A stretch of 64,000 nt of DNA, taken from assembly GCF_964340395.1 (NCBI RefSeq), contig NC_135554.1, positions 12,790,251 through 12,854,250 on the forward strand, read 5' to 3'. Shown in pieces: positions 9,890 through 20,850 of this stretch. Made by a program: the position numbers and the translations under genes. The notes under the pieces are model-generated. The model was not told the DNA's origin and did not search any database. It saw only the letters and a program-made list of their open reading frames with translations. The DNA is from Glandiceps talaboti (Eukaryota; Hemichordata; Enteropneusta; Spengelidae). Numbering within the stretch: position 1 is the first letter of the stretch; every line of letters begins with the position of its first letter.

Positions 9890-10990
9890 GAATAGTACAA
9901 AGTGTGTGTGATAATTTAGTAACTGAACCTGAAGATCCAGGTCTAGTCAAAGGTCAAGGTCTTAAAAGAAAGTTTAAGCCTGGCTATTAATAATGGGGTA
10001 GACACTGTAATGTAGTCTCAGTGTATTGACGTGTTTGAATTAAATGATAAATCATGATTGTTCATACAAATATAGCTTCCATTGAGTATAAGGTTATATG
10101 GGCACAACTGTAATGCATGTGTTTGTTTATCTCTGCTTATTTATTATCTATAGACATGATCTAAAAGACATTAGTCACACATAATTGCTACAAATTGTCT
10201 GCACTATGTACGTTATAGCTTAATTTTGATTGTCTATTAATGAAGTCTATGATTGAAGTATTAAATACAGTGATTGTTTACTACAAATGTGGGTGCCATT
10301 CATTAAAATTTGCATGAGCACCAAAATAATACTTGCCTATACTTCCTTTTATCCATATTACTAGTCAACATGATTTGAAATAAATGAAAAAATGTAAACA
10401 CTACAATGTGTCTGTGTTAGGCAGGAATTGGCTCAATTTTCATAATCAGCCAAAAAGGTCAAAGGTCAAGGTCTCCAAAGATAGCACTCATCTGATATTA
10501 TGGGGGTAGACACTTGAATGGCGTCTCTATGCATTGCAGTTTTTTTCGGTTATGTATAATGATGTTTATCTATAAATATGGCTGTCATTCAGTAAAAGTG
10601 ATATGAGCACCAAACATGATGTTTCTGTATAGTTTTTTTCAATATTACTTGTAAACATGATTTATAACAAATTGGCAATATGAAATACTATAATGTGTGT
10701 GTGATAGGCAGGAATTGGCTCGATTTTGATAATTGACCTTAAAGGTCAAGTTCAAAGGTCAAGGTCTCAAAAGATAGCTTGCATCTGATAATATGGGGGT
10801 AGGTACTTGAATAGAGTGTCTGTGTATTAAGGTTTTTGAGTTGTGCAGTAAATGTTGATTTTAACTGCAAATATCTAACCACCATTTGGTAAAATTTGTA
10901 TATATCAAAAACAAATTGATGTGCATTTGTCCCTCATGATATGTCACCTTTGTCAGTTTTGAAAGAAATCGGATATGGCATGTCTGAAAA
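9890..10990. repeat. Degenerate tandem array (~300-bp unit) with nuclear-receptor-type half sites
   Basis: At least three diverged units recur with the markers GGCAGGAATTGGCTC, GGTCAAGGTCT (about 9,950, 10,468 and 10,764), a TGATA(A)TATGGGGGTAG block and AATATGGCTGTCATT-like blocks. The second-to-third spacing is about 296 bp. Each unit contains clustered AGGTCA half sites, including AGGTCAAAGGTCA at about 10,456. No coding potential. Confidence 0.75.
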
Positions 10991-11014
10991 ATGACGTATT
11001 ACGGACGCACGGGC

Positions 11015-11122
11015 GGAGCCCATTGTAATAGCCCCTATCTAGGCCTAAAAATATAATTGTTTAATTCCGGAGCCCATTGTAATAGCCCCTATCTAGGCCT
11101 AAAAGTATAATTGTTTAATTCC
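11015..11122. repeat. Two 54-bp direct repeats
   Basis: Units 11,015-11,068 and 11,069-11,122 differ at only about one base. They start GGAGCCCATTGTAATAGCCC and form the end of the preceding dispersed element (ACGGACGCACGGGC precedes). Confidence 0.92.
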
Positions 11123-13540
11123 GGTTATCCGACTCCACCTAACTTTTCATTCCGACCCAACACTTTTTTTTTACGTATTCGAGAAAAAAATAATAAAATC
11201 GCAAAAATCGTGAAGTCTTATGAGAAATATTAGATGCGAAACCTGACATCAACTCAAAAAGACACTCTAAAACAGTTCTTCCAATCTGTAATGGCTTTAC
11301 CGAAACCGGAACCACACAAGTTTTTTTTGTATTAGGTCTAAACTACTGACTTCTTGTCAACTGTACGTTTCTTGTAGTAATGCCATGGCTTGTACACTCA
11401 TGTTTGGCACAATAGGGAACTTGCAAACCCGCCATGTTGAATATTGCGTCACGAGAAATGTGATAATGAATACTAATCAATTAGCATTGTAAACTATATT
11501 GTTACATTGTTTATAAACAAGAATGATCAATTCATAGTCACCCTGATCTTTGTGGGAGGTTTATTTTATCAGTATCTTCTGATTAGGTATTACGATAACC
11601 ATTACAGTTCTGCCGATGCTAAGAGTAACACCCCTTTAGCACCTTCTTCTTATACCTGTACCCATATGATGAATAACGCCACCAGCCTACGATGTGGGGC
11701 TATGTGTAAATAAAACTTGTTTGTCTAAACTAAGCATCTTGCAAGAACTAGTTGACATCTTTTAATCCGATGTACCATGGATCACAGTCTAGCTTGCAGA
11801 CGGTACACGAGTTTCGCTCAACACCGACCTTAAAAAAGTAATGTAACCGACCTATCGCAAGTGTGAAAGCAAAATGGTTTTGCACCAATTACAAAAGAAT
11901 TACATACAAAGCTTTCAAATATTAGCAATCTATGTACACATTTTTTCATCTCTTTGACGATAGTAGTCGCTGGTATGATCACAAAAAGTGTCGAAATCGG
12001 AACTTTTCCAGTTCCGACTAATTTCAAAAGTGCCGCTACATTTGATCGGGACGTCCACTTTGGCATCGTACGTATAATACTCCTCTTTACGAAAAAATAC
12101 GATTTAACTTTTATTTCGGGATTTCTGGTCCTCCGGACTGGGACTTTTGTAGCTAAGTCGAGGTAAGATTACTAAACAGTCGATGTATTGCTAATATTTG
12201 AACACAGGTGCGTTAATGTTCATTAGTTACCAGCATTTCTGGTAAGCCCAGGTTTCACGACTGTCTCTTTGTAGGACGAAGAAGAAAGGGACAACTTACT
12301 CCGTATGCAAGCAGGACTACATGAATCCTCAGACCACTATAGTGAATCACAGACCCTACGAATTGGATGTAGCATAGTAGAAATGTCTACATTTGTGAAC
12401 AACAAGGAATGTATAGTCTCTCCGAGAGACTGTGTCTGACTGTACAATATTGTGCCGATCAATGCCTCGGCTCCTCTTCGCAGGTTTGTGACAATGATGC
12501 TGGGAACTAATCTCCATAACATTTTTTTCGAAAAGGGAAGTTTTTTCTAACTGAAAAAAGTGAGTGTCACGAATGTTCGATTCCTGGCCACATAAAGGTT
12601 CGTCGTCAGTATAATTACTCCAAGGTATAACAAAAAACTCTTCAGCGCGCAGGAGTGTGATTTATCTAGAGTATGGTGACATTCCGAAAATCACTGAGTA
12701 ATTGCTGTATTTCAATGCAAAGAGGAGATTTGGGAATCTGCAAATTGCCCGTTCATGTTACAGTTTGATGATGAAAATGAAAATATAATCATAATTCACA
12801 TATACCTCACATTTTGGTAAACTTATATAGGAAGGATTCTAGCCTCATAATATGCTACAAATCACAAAATCACCATAATATGTTCCAGTTGTATTTTCCA
12901 CTGTTACAGTATGCTTCGAAAGTACGTTTTGTTTATTTTGTTCTTTTTTACAACTAATTTTTACTTTTAAAACATCTCAACTCGAGCCAAGACCATGAAT
13001 ACTTTTACCAAAAAAAACCGAATTAAAAAAAAAAAGAATTAAAAAAAAAACACTACAAAAAACATAGCCACTTCTATAATAGTACTGCATGAAGTATCAT
13101 CTTCCAAACAAGCTGCAATGGTCGGTATATTCTGTATTCATTTTGCCAACAAGTCGTAATTTTTTTCAGGTTTTTCACGTAATTATATTTGGTCCTTTTT
13201 TTATCAAAACATAGTGTGTATTGTTCACATTCGGTGATTATGCAAATACCCGGCAATTCCTTATTTCTGTTGATATAAATGATGAGGCCAATTAACACAT
13301 TTCTACCAGCTTAGCATATTAACTAACCTCGAAAATTCGAGGTTGGGAAGCCTTCAATGGGTCACACTTTAGCGAGAGGAATTGGCGCAAGGAAATTGCT
13401 CAGCTGATTGCTCTAGTGTGTGCCTGCCTTTATTTATCCCGCCATAAATAATTCAATTAATTACTTTCAGATGTATATTTCATTCCATTTATATTTTGAT
13501 ATGAATTGAAATTTGCTTTCACCTCTTTTAACAGTTCCAG
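11123..13540. other. Intergenic DNA, no gene recognised
   Basis: No ORF here has a recognisable domain, and none of the short frames (11,507-11,713; 11,954-12,166; minus 12,337-12,522) is supported by splice sites or a second copy. Poly-A/AATTAAAAA tracts lie at about 13,008-13,052. Confidence 0.5.
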
Positions 13541-14065
13541 TCTGTGGTGCAGTATAACATTTGTTTGTGTGTCATATTGATCAATTGACTCATCTATTAT
13601 TTTTAAATTGTACAGAATTCTCTCTTTATTGATTAAATAAAGACATCTTATCCATTCCTCTCCTGTTTTCTAAATTAAAACGCCCCTAATCTCATAATTA
13701 GCATGGTTCACTTACCGCGAAAATTAGCTTTATGTCTGGGAGATAATCACACCAGACAAAAAGTCAATCATGCACACACTAGTAGGAAATATAGTTAATG
13801 CATAAATGAGTGTGATAATCTCCAAGAAGATAAGAGATAAAGCAAGCTGTTAATGTGAGTGGTCTCGTGACAATTATAAGATTAGGGGTGTTTTAATTAG
13901 ATAACAGGAGAAGAATGGACAAAGTGTCTATATTTAATCAATATATTTACAACTGAAAGAGAGAAAAGTAGCCAGGGTCAAGAAGAACAAACGTTTTATG
14001 TCACCACACAACTCAATCAGTCAATTGATCAATATCACACACAAAATAAGTTATATTGCACCACA
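13541..14065. repeat. Large inverted repeat (foldback element), arms ~160-200 bp
   Basis: The left arm (about 13,541-13,704) is the reverse complement of about 13,868-14,065 with scattered mismatches. Matched blocks include ATTGATCAATTG, TTGATTAAATA and CCCCTAATCT. The central 165 bp is unique. No transposase ORF is present, so it is a foldback or MITE-like element. Confidence 0.8.
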
Positions 14066-14087
14066 AAAAATGGATCACTCAATCGGT

Positions 14088-14160
14088 CAATCATTCAACC
14101 AAATAATAGATCAATCAGTAAATCGATCGATCAATCAATCGATCGATCAATCAATAAATT
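14088..14160. repeat. (CAATCGAT)-type simple repeat
   Basis: Degenerate CAAT/CGAT repeats immediately follow the foldback element. An apparent 70-residue open frame at 13,998-14,210 is this repeat read through. Confidence 0.8.
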
Positions 14161-14832
14161 ATATGGTCGCTGGCTCCTGTGCTCGCAAAACTGTCAACAA
14201 CAGTTTATAAATGTGCTTTTCTTTGTTGTGAAAAGCTCTAACAGGCTGGTCATTTCATGAATGTCGAGTGAAACTGCGAAAATCAATCATGTTATAATTG
14301 GAAGGGGAATTGAAGATGCATAGACCAGCGTGTGATAACTACGTTGGAAAGAATGGTTTATTACGAGTAAAGTGTTGACTTACGGTTAAAGTAAATCATT
14401 ATTTTACGAATGATTTCTAATATTCTACCTCAAACATTACTCGGTTGTTGCACAGGATCGACCTGTTCTGCTCGAATTAAAGCACCTGCACCTACAATGA
14501 ACACGGTAATAAGACATTTATCTTCTTGGTATGTTTACTTTCTGTCTTTCAGTGATTTGACAAAATAAAGAACCAAAATCATTACATACATATTGTTAGA
14601 TTACTAGTATTGGTTTCCAACTTTCTCTCAGCATTTGCCACAACAGTGACAGGCATTGTTGAAGTTACAATAAAACTTAGATATAATATCACCAGGGTTC
14701 ACACACTTAGTAGTCACCTTGTCTGCAAATACTAGACTCGTGTATTTTTGAACGACATTGCTACAATGGTAAGTAATTCTACTTTAAACGTGCATTTTTT
14801 CATAGTTATAATTTGCAGGTGTCTGCATGAAC
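14161..14832. other. Intergenic DNA, no gene recognised
   Basis: I see no conserved ORF or structured element in this stretch. Confidence 0.45.
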
Positions 14833-15225
14833 TCATTCAAACACAAAATTGATGAGTATATATCCCTGAAAAGAAATCAGACAGCTGGTTGTATACAGTT
14901 GTATATTCATTCAGGTAAACCCATTGACTGCTTGTCAGTATCCAACTGTGATACAATCCTAAAATCTGCAAGTAATCTACTGTACACTTACTGTAATTAT
15001 TTAACAAAGAGTTTGCAAGATGTAAGCTAAATTATTTCTTTAGCTATCCTCAGGTGGTAGGAAAGGGGTTTACATTAAATTACATTCAGGTCTTTTTCTC
15101 ACACAAGACATATTTATAGAAGTCAACACAGAGATGGCTTTATACAAGACAAAATGTAACATGAAGAACAGAAGAAAGTCCAGATTTGGCACAGCAAATC
15201 GACTAGCGATAGCGACGAATCTGAC
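14833..15225 (+). repeat. Dispersed repeat, copy 1, 5' part (resumes at 16,672)
   Basis: Nearly identical to 63,510-63,826. Both copies contain FKHKIDEYISLKRK-coding sequence and a following CAGGTGGTAGGAAAGGGG block. Copy 1 has an extra 80 bp or so inside the short ORF (14,878-14,958). Copy 2 continues directly into sequence that in copy 1 lies 1.45 kb downstream, so copy 1 is interrupted at about 15,225. The short open frame 14,827-15,030 is probably part of the repeat rather than a gene. Confidence 0.75.
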
Positions 15226-16039
15226 CAGATTTAAACTGAATGCCTTCCGTAAGGATTTATGCAAGAAATTTAGCGCTATATCTGTGATTCGTCAAGTCCC
15301 AATGAAAGTTAGTTTGTCAAAAATGTTGTTCAAATGCCCGCCACGCCTCCTATTCTCAGCACAGAAAAGCTTGCCATCCTCGACTTCACTGGGCTTTCGT
15401 GATCCCCTACATACCCGGGATATGGAATGTGCGTGTTGAACTTCCTTCTGTCCCACCACGAGTTTACACATTCCTTCTCAAGATTTTGTTGAGTGGCGTG
15501 CCCTCACTGTACACTAATTATATAGAGGTCAATATATAGGTCACCATTATCGATACATTGTCGCGAAATTTTCTTCGTAGGCTACGCGAGGCTTGGTCAA
15601 TTTTCCATATTTGACCACACACATTTTGTATAAATTATATAGATTATTACACTTGATAAATATGTGAGAGTGTATTTATATCCCGAGATACAGAGCTAGA
15701 TAAATGATTATGTACAAGCTTTGCAACAAACAGCGGTAGTTTGTTATCGAGAGAAATTGGAAAAGAACACGGTAAAAAGGAGACGGTTATGGTCAAAATA
15801 ATACTTACTAAACTTCGATACAAAAATCTAAAAAGACACAATTTCTCTCCATTCATCTGCGCATCAGTGTGTGAAATTTGAAAATGATAAGTCCATATTT
15901 GACGAAATTGAAATGATGATAAATATTTCACCTGTTTGTGAACTCCGCGCTCATTGTAAACCTATTTTAAGGCCAAGACAAAATTGTTTTCTAGTGAGTT
16001 TGAATCACTTAAATACCCTGCCTCGGTGTCTTCTTTTTC

Positions 16040-16375
16040 CTTGTGTTTGTGCAGCCAATGCAGAGTGCAGATCCAAGGGAAACACAAAATAAGGTTGGCA
16101 CAAAACCCCTGAAAACAGAGTCTTTCTCAGTATAGTGTAGAGCATGAGTATAAAGTTGGCGTCAGATTCAGATTCGGATCTGAGGCCATCTGACTGACTC
16201 GGCCTTCTTTTTTCTCGTGTTTGTGCAGTCAATGCAGAGTGCAGATCCAAGGGAAACACAAAATAAGGTTGGCATGAAACCCCTGAAAACAGAGTCTTTC
16301 TCAGTAGTGTAGAGCACAAGTATAAAGTAGGCGTCAGATTCAGATTCGGATCTGAGGCCATCTGACGCTCAATAT
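16040..16375. repeat. Tandem duplication, 174-bp unit
   Basis: The unit beginning GTGTTTGTGCAG at 16,043 recurs at 16,217, including the TTCAGATTCGGATCTGAGG block, with few differences. A third, inverted fragment (AATCTGAATCTGATGCC...) follows at about 16,393-16,428. Confidence 0.9.
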
Positions 16376-16429
16376 AACGTTCATAAGATAACGTAATCTG
16401 AATCTGAATCTGATGCCTACTTTATACTC

Positions 16430-16570
16430 GTTCGATCGATTAATTACTCAAATTGGTCATTAATATTCATCGGATTATTACTAAAACCTGATCAGTTCTG
16501 GCCATTACCCTACAGCACATGTCTAGGAAATTTCGTTTGAATTGATGCAGCCGTTTTTTCGGAAATGGTG
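16430..16570 (-). repeat. Antisense relative of the 7.6-8.2 kb tandem unit
   Basis: The reverse complement shows TTCAAACGAAAT, GTAGGGTAATG and GAACTGATCAGGTTT in the same order as 7,918-7,980. Confidence 0.6.
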
Positions 16571-16595
16571 ATACACACACATACACACACACGCG

Positions 16596-16634
<39 letters not shown>
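16571..16634. repeat. (CA)n(CG)n(CA)n alternating purine-pyrimidine tract
   Basis: Over 60 bp of nearly pure CA surround a (CG)6 core, a classic Z-DNA-prone sequence. Confidence 0.95.
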
Positions 16635-16636
<2 letters not shown>

Positions 16637-16671
16637 TTCATCGGTATATTATCACCTTCCTTACGGAAGGT

Positions 16672-16862
16672 AAAAATAAATAGAAAATGTCTTCATGAGA
16701 GTGAAAAGGACAACATGTTAAGTATATAAGAGGAAATGCTGACAATTAGTGTTAACGATCAATGCACGACACGAAAGTGTCAATAAACACGTCCGGCCAG
16801 CAAGTGTAGGATCGCCGCCAATGGTCAAGCGTTTTCGCGTGTTATATGCACGCACAATGGGT
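16672..16862 (+). repeat. Dispersed repeat, copy 1, 3' part
   Basis: This continues the repeat interrupted at 15,225 and matches 63,826-64,000 (GAGGAAATGCTGACAATTAG, CACGTCCGGCCAGCAAGTG). Confidence 0.75.
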
Positions 16863-16939
16863 CGCCATCTTGAAAACATCAAAACTCAACAAAAAGTAGT
16901 GACAATTTTTACACATTATAAAATGGGGTTTTCGGCGGA

Positions 16940-17620
16940 ATGATGCAGAACCATGAAATTCATAACGATTTGGGTCAGAACACATTATTTTTGGTCAAAA
17001 AAGTTAAACTCTAAAACCACTGGGCAGATTGGCTTGAAATTTGGTGGGAATGTTCTTAGAAGTGTTATTCTGCAGATTTTCTGTCAAACTTTTGCCCTGG
17101 CAGCATTGACCACGCCCATAGCAATGACCAAATTTTTGTCTTAACAGATAAACAAAACTACTAGGCAGATTGTCCTGAATTTGTAGAGAATTTTCGTAGA
17201 AGTGTTATTCTGCATATTTTCTGTAAAACATTTTGACCCTAGCAACAATGACCATGCCCCTGGCAACAACCAAATGGCAGTGTATTTTTGTCAAATAACA
17301 TCATCAGGTAGGAAGTGAGTAAACATTCAAAAATGTATGCAAGTCTCCTATAGCAATAGCCAATCGGTGGTGTTTTTCACAAAGACAAGAACAGCGATTA
17401 TCAGACAATTGAAACATTTAAAAGATTTATGCAAATGGACGTAGCAACATGATCAAGCCCATAGCAAGAGCCGAATGATCATGCATATCGCAAAGATAAC
17501 AGTGATTAATAGACACCTGAATAAACATTCAAGAAATGTATGTAAATGTGCCTAGCAATAGGACCATGCCCATATCAGCAACCAAGCCATTCGATATATT
17601 GCAAAGATACAATATGTATT
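16940..17620. repeat. Degenerate tandem array of ~100-150-bp units
   Basis: Units share GTAGAAGTGTTATTCTGCA at 17,054 and 17,198, then CCTAGCAACA/ATGACCATGCCC, ATAGACACNTGAATAAACATTCAA and ATGTGCCTAGCAA. The array resumes at 20,134 after the LINE. Confidence 0.75.
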
Positions 17621-17632
17621 AAAAATAGACAC
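17621..17632. repeat. 5' target site duplication of LINE
   Basis: AAAAATAGACAC here is repeated exactly at 20,122-20,133, bracketing the LINE. Confidence 0.85.
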
Positions 17633-17639
17633 AAAACAG

Positions 17640-18543
17640 ACGTTTTTCTTGGCAATACTCCGATTCCTCAGCTAGCTGAAACAGACAAAGGTATCTGCAA
17701 TGGTTTATTGACAGATAATGAGTGTTTTGCGGCGTTGAAAAAAATGGCGGGAAACAAATCTCCGGGCACTGATGGTTTAACTACAGAATTGTATCGCTTC
17801 TTTTGGAATGATTTGAAATCTTTGCTCGTCGTCTCCCTAAATGAAGCTTCGGAAGTTGGTGAGCTGTCAGTATCTCAAAGGAGAGGAATGATCTCCTTAT
17901 TGTTTAAAAAAGGAGCAGAAAATGACCTGAATAACTGGAGAGTCTGACCTGTTACTCTGTTGAATATTGACTATAAGGTCGCAACTAAAGCCTTGTCGAA
18001 CAGACTAAAGCAAGTGCTGCCCTCGATCATTCACAGCCACCAGACTGGTTATTTGAAAGGCAGGTATCTTGGCGAAAATATTCGACTGATATCTGATATC
18101 CTTCATTTTACTAAGAAGAGAAAGATGAAGGGTGCCATTTTATTTGTAGATTACAATAAAGCGTTTGACAGTATAAATTGGGATTTTATGTTTCAAGTGT
18201 TGGAAAAATTTAATTTTGATACAAGCTTTATATAGTGTGTCAAAACACTTTACATAAATATTACAAGTAGTATTAGTTATAAGGGTTGGAATACAGATTA
18301 TTTTTCACTTCAGAGAGGGGTACGACAGGGTTGACCACTCTCCGCATTGTTGTGTTTACTTGTAATAGAGTTACTTGCATGTAAGATTGGACATGAGAGG
18401 TTAATTATGGGTATAAAGCTACCAAATGATAGTATTGCAAAAATATACCTGCTGGCGGATGACACTACAATTTTTGTTGAGGACAAGGGGTCTGTTGATG
18501 AAGTGCTAAAAGTAATGAGTTTAATAAGTGTAGTGGGTTGAAG
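17640..18543 (+). pseudogene. LINE reverse transcriptase domain, inactivated
   Basis: The read-through order is NKSPGTDGL, SQRRGMISLLFKKG, NWR-PVTLLN, HQTGYLKGRYLGENIRL, FVDYNKAFDSINWDF, RGVRQG-PLSALL and the catalytic-site LADDTTIF, matching RT blocks 1-5 of L1/Tx1-type LINEs. Breaks include a two-codon insertion with a TGA after NWR (about 17,943), TAG after TSFI (18,233), TGA in place of the Cys of RQGC (about 18,332) and TGA at 18,539. The usual F/Y before ADD is Leu. It would reverse-transcribe LINE RNA at a nicked target if intact. Confidence 0.85.
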
Positions 18544-19713
18544 ATGAAAGCTAATAAAACAAAAGCAATTTGGATAGATAGGGAGTGTACCGAAAGGATT
18601 GGAGACATTACATGGACAAACGAACCTATTAAGACGTTGGGTGTATACTTTGGTATGATATTGATAAATGTCTGACTTTGAATTGGGAAGGAAAAATTAA
18701 GAAGCTAGAAAGGACGCTTAATAGCTGGGCAAGGAGAGATCTCACCATTTATGGTCGACTGTTAAAGTGTTGGCAATATCTCAAATACAGTTTTTGGCTA
18801 CAGTGATTGGTATACCCGATGTAGTCAGGGTGAAAATACAGACGCTTATTGACAATTTCACAAAAAGAAGACGTCCTTTTAAAACTCGTATCCTCGAGTG
18901 CTCTTATGACAAAGGTGGTATTAAGTATGTGAATCTCACTAATCATTTGAAAGCTATTTGGGCAATGTGGGTAAAACGGCATGTAATGGGGAAAGGGAAA
19001 ACCTTGATTGCGATCCCATGGATGTATTTTCATCTTGACCGTTTGCCGGACGTATTCCATCAAAATAATGAATGGAAAAAACTGCACAGTAATAAACAGA
19101 CACAATTACCTTTCTTTTATGTAAATGTTTTGAACTCATGGTTTGTAGTTAGTCATAGAGTTTCGGGTAGGACATTGTACGCAACTGGTCGGCAAGATAC
19201 AGAATATTTTATAATTCTTGTGAAACCGATCTGGACACAGAATATGGTATCTGGAGAAACTCTGAATTTATACCCCTGGCAAGAATTTCGTCAAGATTGG
19301 TAAGTCAGCTGCTTTTAATTGACTCCCAACACATTGATAAGTTACAGAAATGTTTTTTGACCCTTCATGTAGGTCATTAGCATAACAATGTCAATACTGA
19401 CCTTGTATGGAAAAGTATGTACACATTAACTGGAGAACTGAAACTGCGTGAATTCCAATGGAAACTGCTTTATCGCATCATACCTTGTAACAAGTACTTA
19501 TTTTATTGGAAGAAAGTCGATTTTATGACATGTAAATTTTGCGCAAATGTTGAATCTTTAGAAAACAGATACCTTGAGTGTGATCAAGCAAGAGACTTGT
19601 GGCATCGAATCTCAGCAGCGTTGACGCACTATTTGCATAAGAATGTACAGTTATCAAGCACAGATATAAATTTCAACTGTCAATTTAAAGAACTTGGAGA
19701 TATATTTAGATGA
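18544..19713 (+). pseudogene. LINE ORF2 C-terminal region with CCHC-like motif, inactivated
   Basis: Consecutive open pieces (about 18,767-19,303 and 19,417-19,713) read ILECSYDKGGIKYVNL, then FQWKLLYRIIPCNKYL, CKFCANVESLENRYLECDQARDLW. The last is the C-x2-C-x8-(H/N-degenerate)-x4-C zinc-knuckle region that ends Tx1/L1-like ORF2 proteins. Frameshifts and stops separate the pieces. Confidence 0.75.
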
Positions 19714-19945
19714 AGAAGGCGTTGTTAAGCTTTGGTATTAATAGGGAAATTGTCTATTCATAAGTATTGGTCATCTGAAACAACTATTCCTTTGATTCGC
19801 ATGTTGAAGCTTGAATTGAACTTGGAGATATATTTAGATGAAGAAGGCGTTGTTAAGCTTTGGTATTAATAGGGAAATGGTCTATCCATAAGTATTGGTC
19901 ATCTGAAACAACTATTCCTTTGATTCGCATGTTGAAGCTTGTATT
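19687..19945. repeat. ~132-bp tandem duplication in the LINE 3' end
   Basis: The AACTTGGAGATATATTTAGA...GTTGAAGCTTG block at about 19,690 recurs at about 19,818 with three or four substitutions. Confidence 0.9.
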
Positions 19946-20133
19946 TAACTCGGGGTATAAAATTGAGAAAGAAATGAATGAATGCAAATGTAAGGAAGCT
20001 GGAGGCGTCTGAGAGACTATTAAATATTATTTAATACTTGTTCCTGCATATTTTTTTTTGATTTGCAAGAAAGACATTGTATCATTTACCCACTGGAGTC
20101 AATTATTAATAAAAGACAAAAAAAAATAGACAC

Positions 20134-20275
20134 TTAAATAACATTCAAAAACATGTAAATGTGCCTAGCAACTAGACCACACCTATAACACAGCCAAATA
20201 ATCACTTATATTGGAAAGATAACAACAATTATTAATAGACAAATGAATAAACATTCAAAAAATGCATGTACAGAT
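20134..20275. repeat. Tandem array resumes after LINE
   Basis: Directly after the second target duplication, TAAATAACATTCAAAAACATG and ATGTGCCTAGCAACTAGACC continue the pre-insertion array. Confidence 0.75.
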
Positions 20276-20540
20276 TGAATCAATTGTGCAATTATCCTAC
20301 AGTGCCATTGCCATTATGTTTCATATAATCTAATACACCACACATCATCTTCCGCCACGGTAGCCTACACGTACAGGACGCCAACAAGTTTTGCAACACG
20401 CATATCAACGCTCACAGCAACAGGAAAGAAAGCAGTCCAAAATACCCGCGATTGACCTTAATATTCGGGTAAAGTGTGCCAGTTGGTGATAGGGAAAAAT
20501 ATTGCCGGGTAGAGTTCGCGATTTCTCTATAGCAATATAC

Positions 20541-20850
20541 ACGGGGCAGCGTCTTTTATTGCAATAACTGACATGGGTGTCAAGACAAAAGGTACACTAA
20601 TATTCTATGTTTGGAGATGTCATTTAAGGTAAAACTGAGTGTCATTTGTTTCACTTCATTATGCATGACATATTGTTATCTTAGGAAACTCAACTCCTAT
20701 GCATGACTTATTGTAATTTAATTATTGTAACGACGTCGCAGGTTTGGGTGACTTGACTTTTGACCGTAGAGCGTGAGCATGCCTCGTGGCTCTGGCTTTG
20801 GAGTGAGGCTCAGGGCTTTGACAAATAAAATATATGTCCCAGTTATTCCA
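20541..20850 (+). other. Orphan 3' end of a lost lectin-domain gene copy
   Basis: It matches the 3' UTR of copies A and C (CATGGGTGTCAAGACAA, GGAGATGTCATT, AACTCCTATGCATGACTTATTG, GGGCTTTGACAAATAAA). It lies upstream of copy B's 5' flank and has no exons before it, so the rest of that gene has gone. The 265 bp before it hold nothing recognisable. Confidence 0.65.

Larger units (their letters stand above)
15226..16671. mobile_element. ~1.45-kb insertion splitting a dispersed repeat
   Basis: Compared with the uninterrupted copy at 63,826, the segment between GACGAATCTGA and AAAATAAATAG is extra. Its ends carry related sequences CCTTCCGTAAGGA (15,242) and TCCTTACGGAAGG (16,659), forming short inverted repeats near the boundary. 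It contains an open frame 15,134-15,439 that crosses the junction and is not credible as a gene, a 174-bp tandem duplication, and a CA/CG repeat. The class is unresolved. Confidence 0.55.
17633..20121 (+). mobile_element. 5'-truncated non-LTR retrotransposon, L1/Tx1-like
   Basis: A 2.49-kb insertion bounded by the 12-bp duplication AAAAATAGACAC and ending in an A-rich tail (AATAAAAGACAAAA). It encodes reverse transcriptase motifs and a C-terminal Cys/His region, but no endonuclease domain is left, so it is 5' truncated. It interrupts the tandem array of 16,940-17,620 and 20,134-20,275. Several in-frame stops show it is inactive. Confidence 0.85.

Noticed and set aside
13062-14210. CRISPR-like or tRNA-like interpretation of the inverted repeat and CAATCGAT repeats
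   Set aside because: Eukaryotic context, no regular repeat-spacer pattern, no cloverleaf with conserved TTCGA arm.
15134-15439. 101-residue basic ORF
   Set aside because: Crosses the boundary between a dispersed repeat and its 1.45-kb insertion, so the reading frame is fortuitous.
17546-17640. Extending the LINE ORF upstream to 17,546
   Set aside because: Residues before 17,633 belong to the satellite array; the target duplication sets the boundary.
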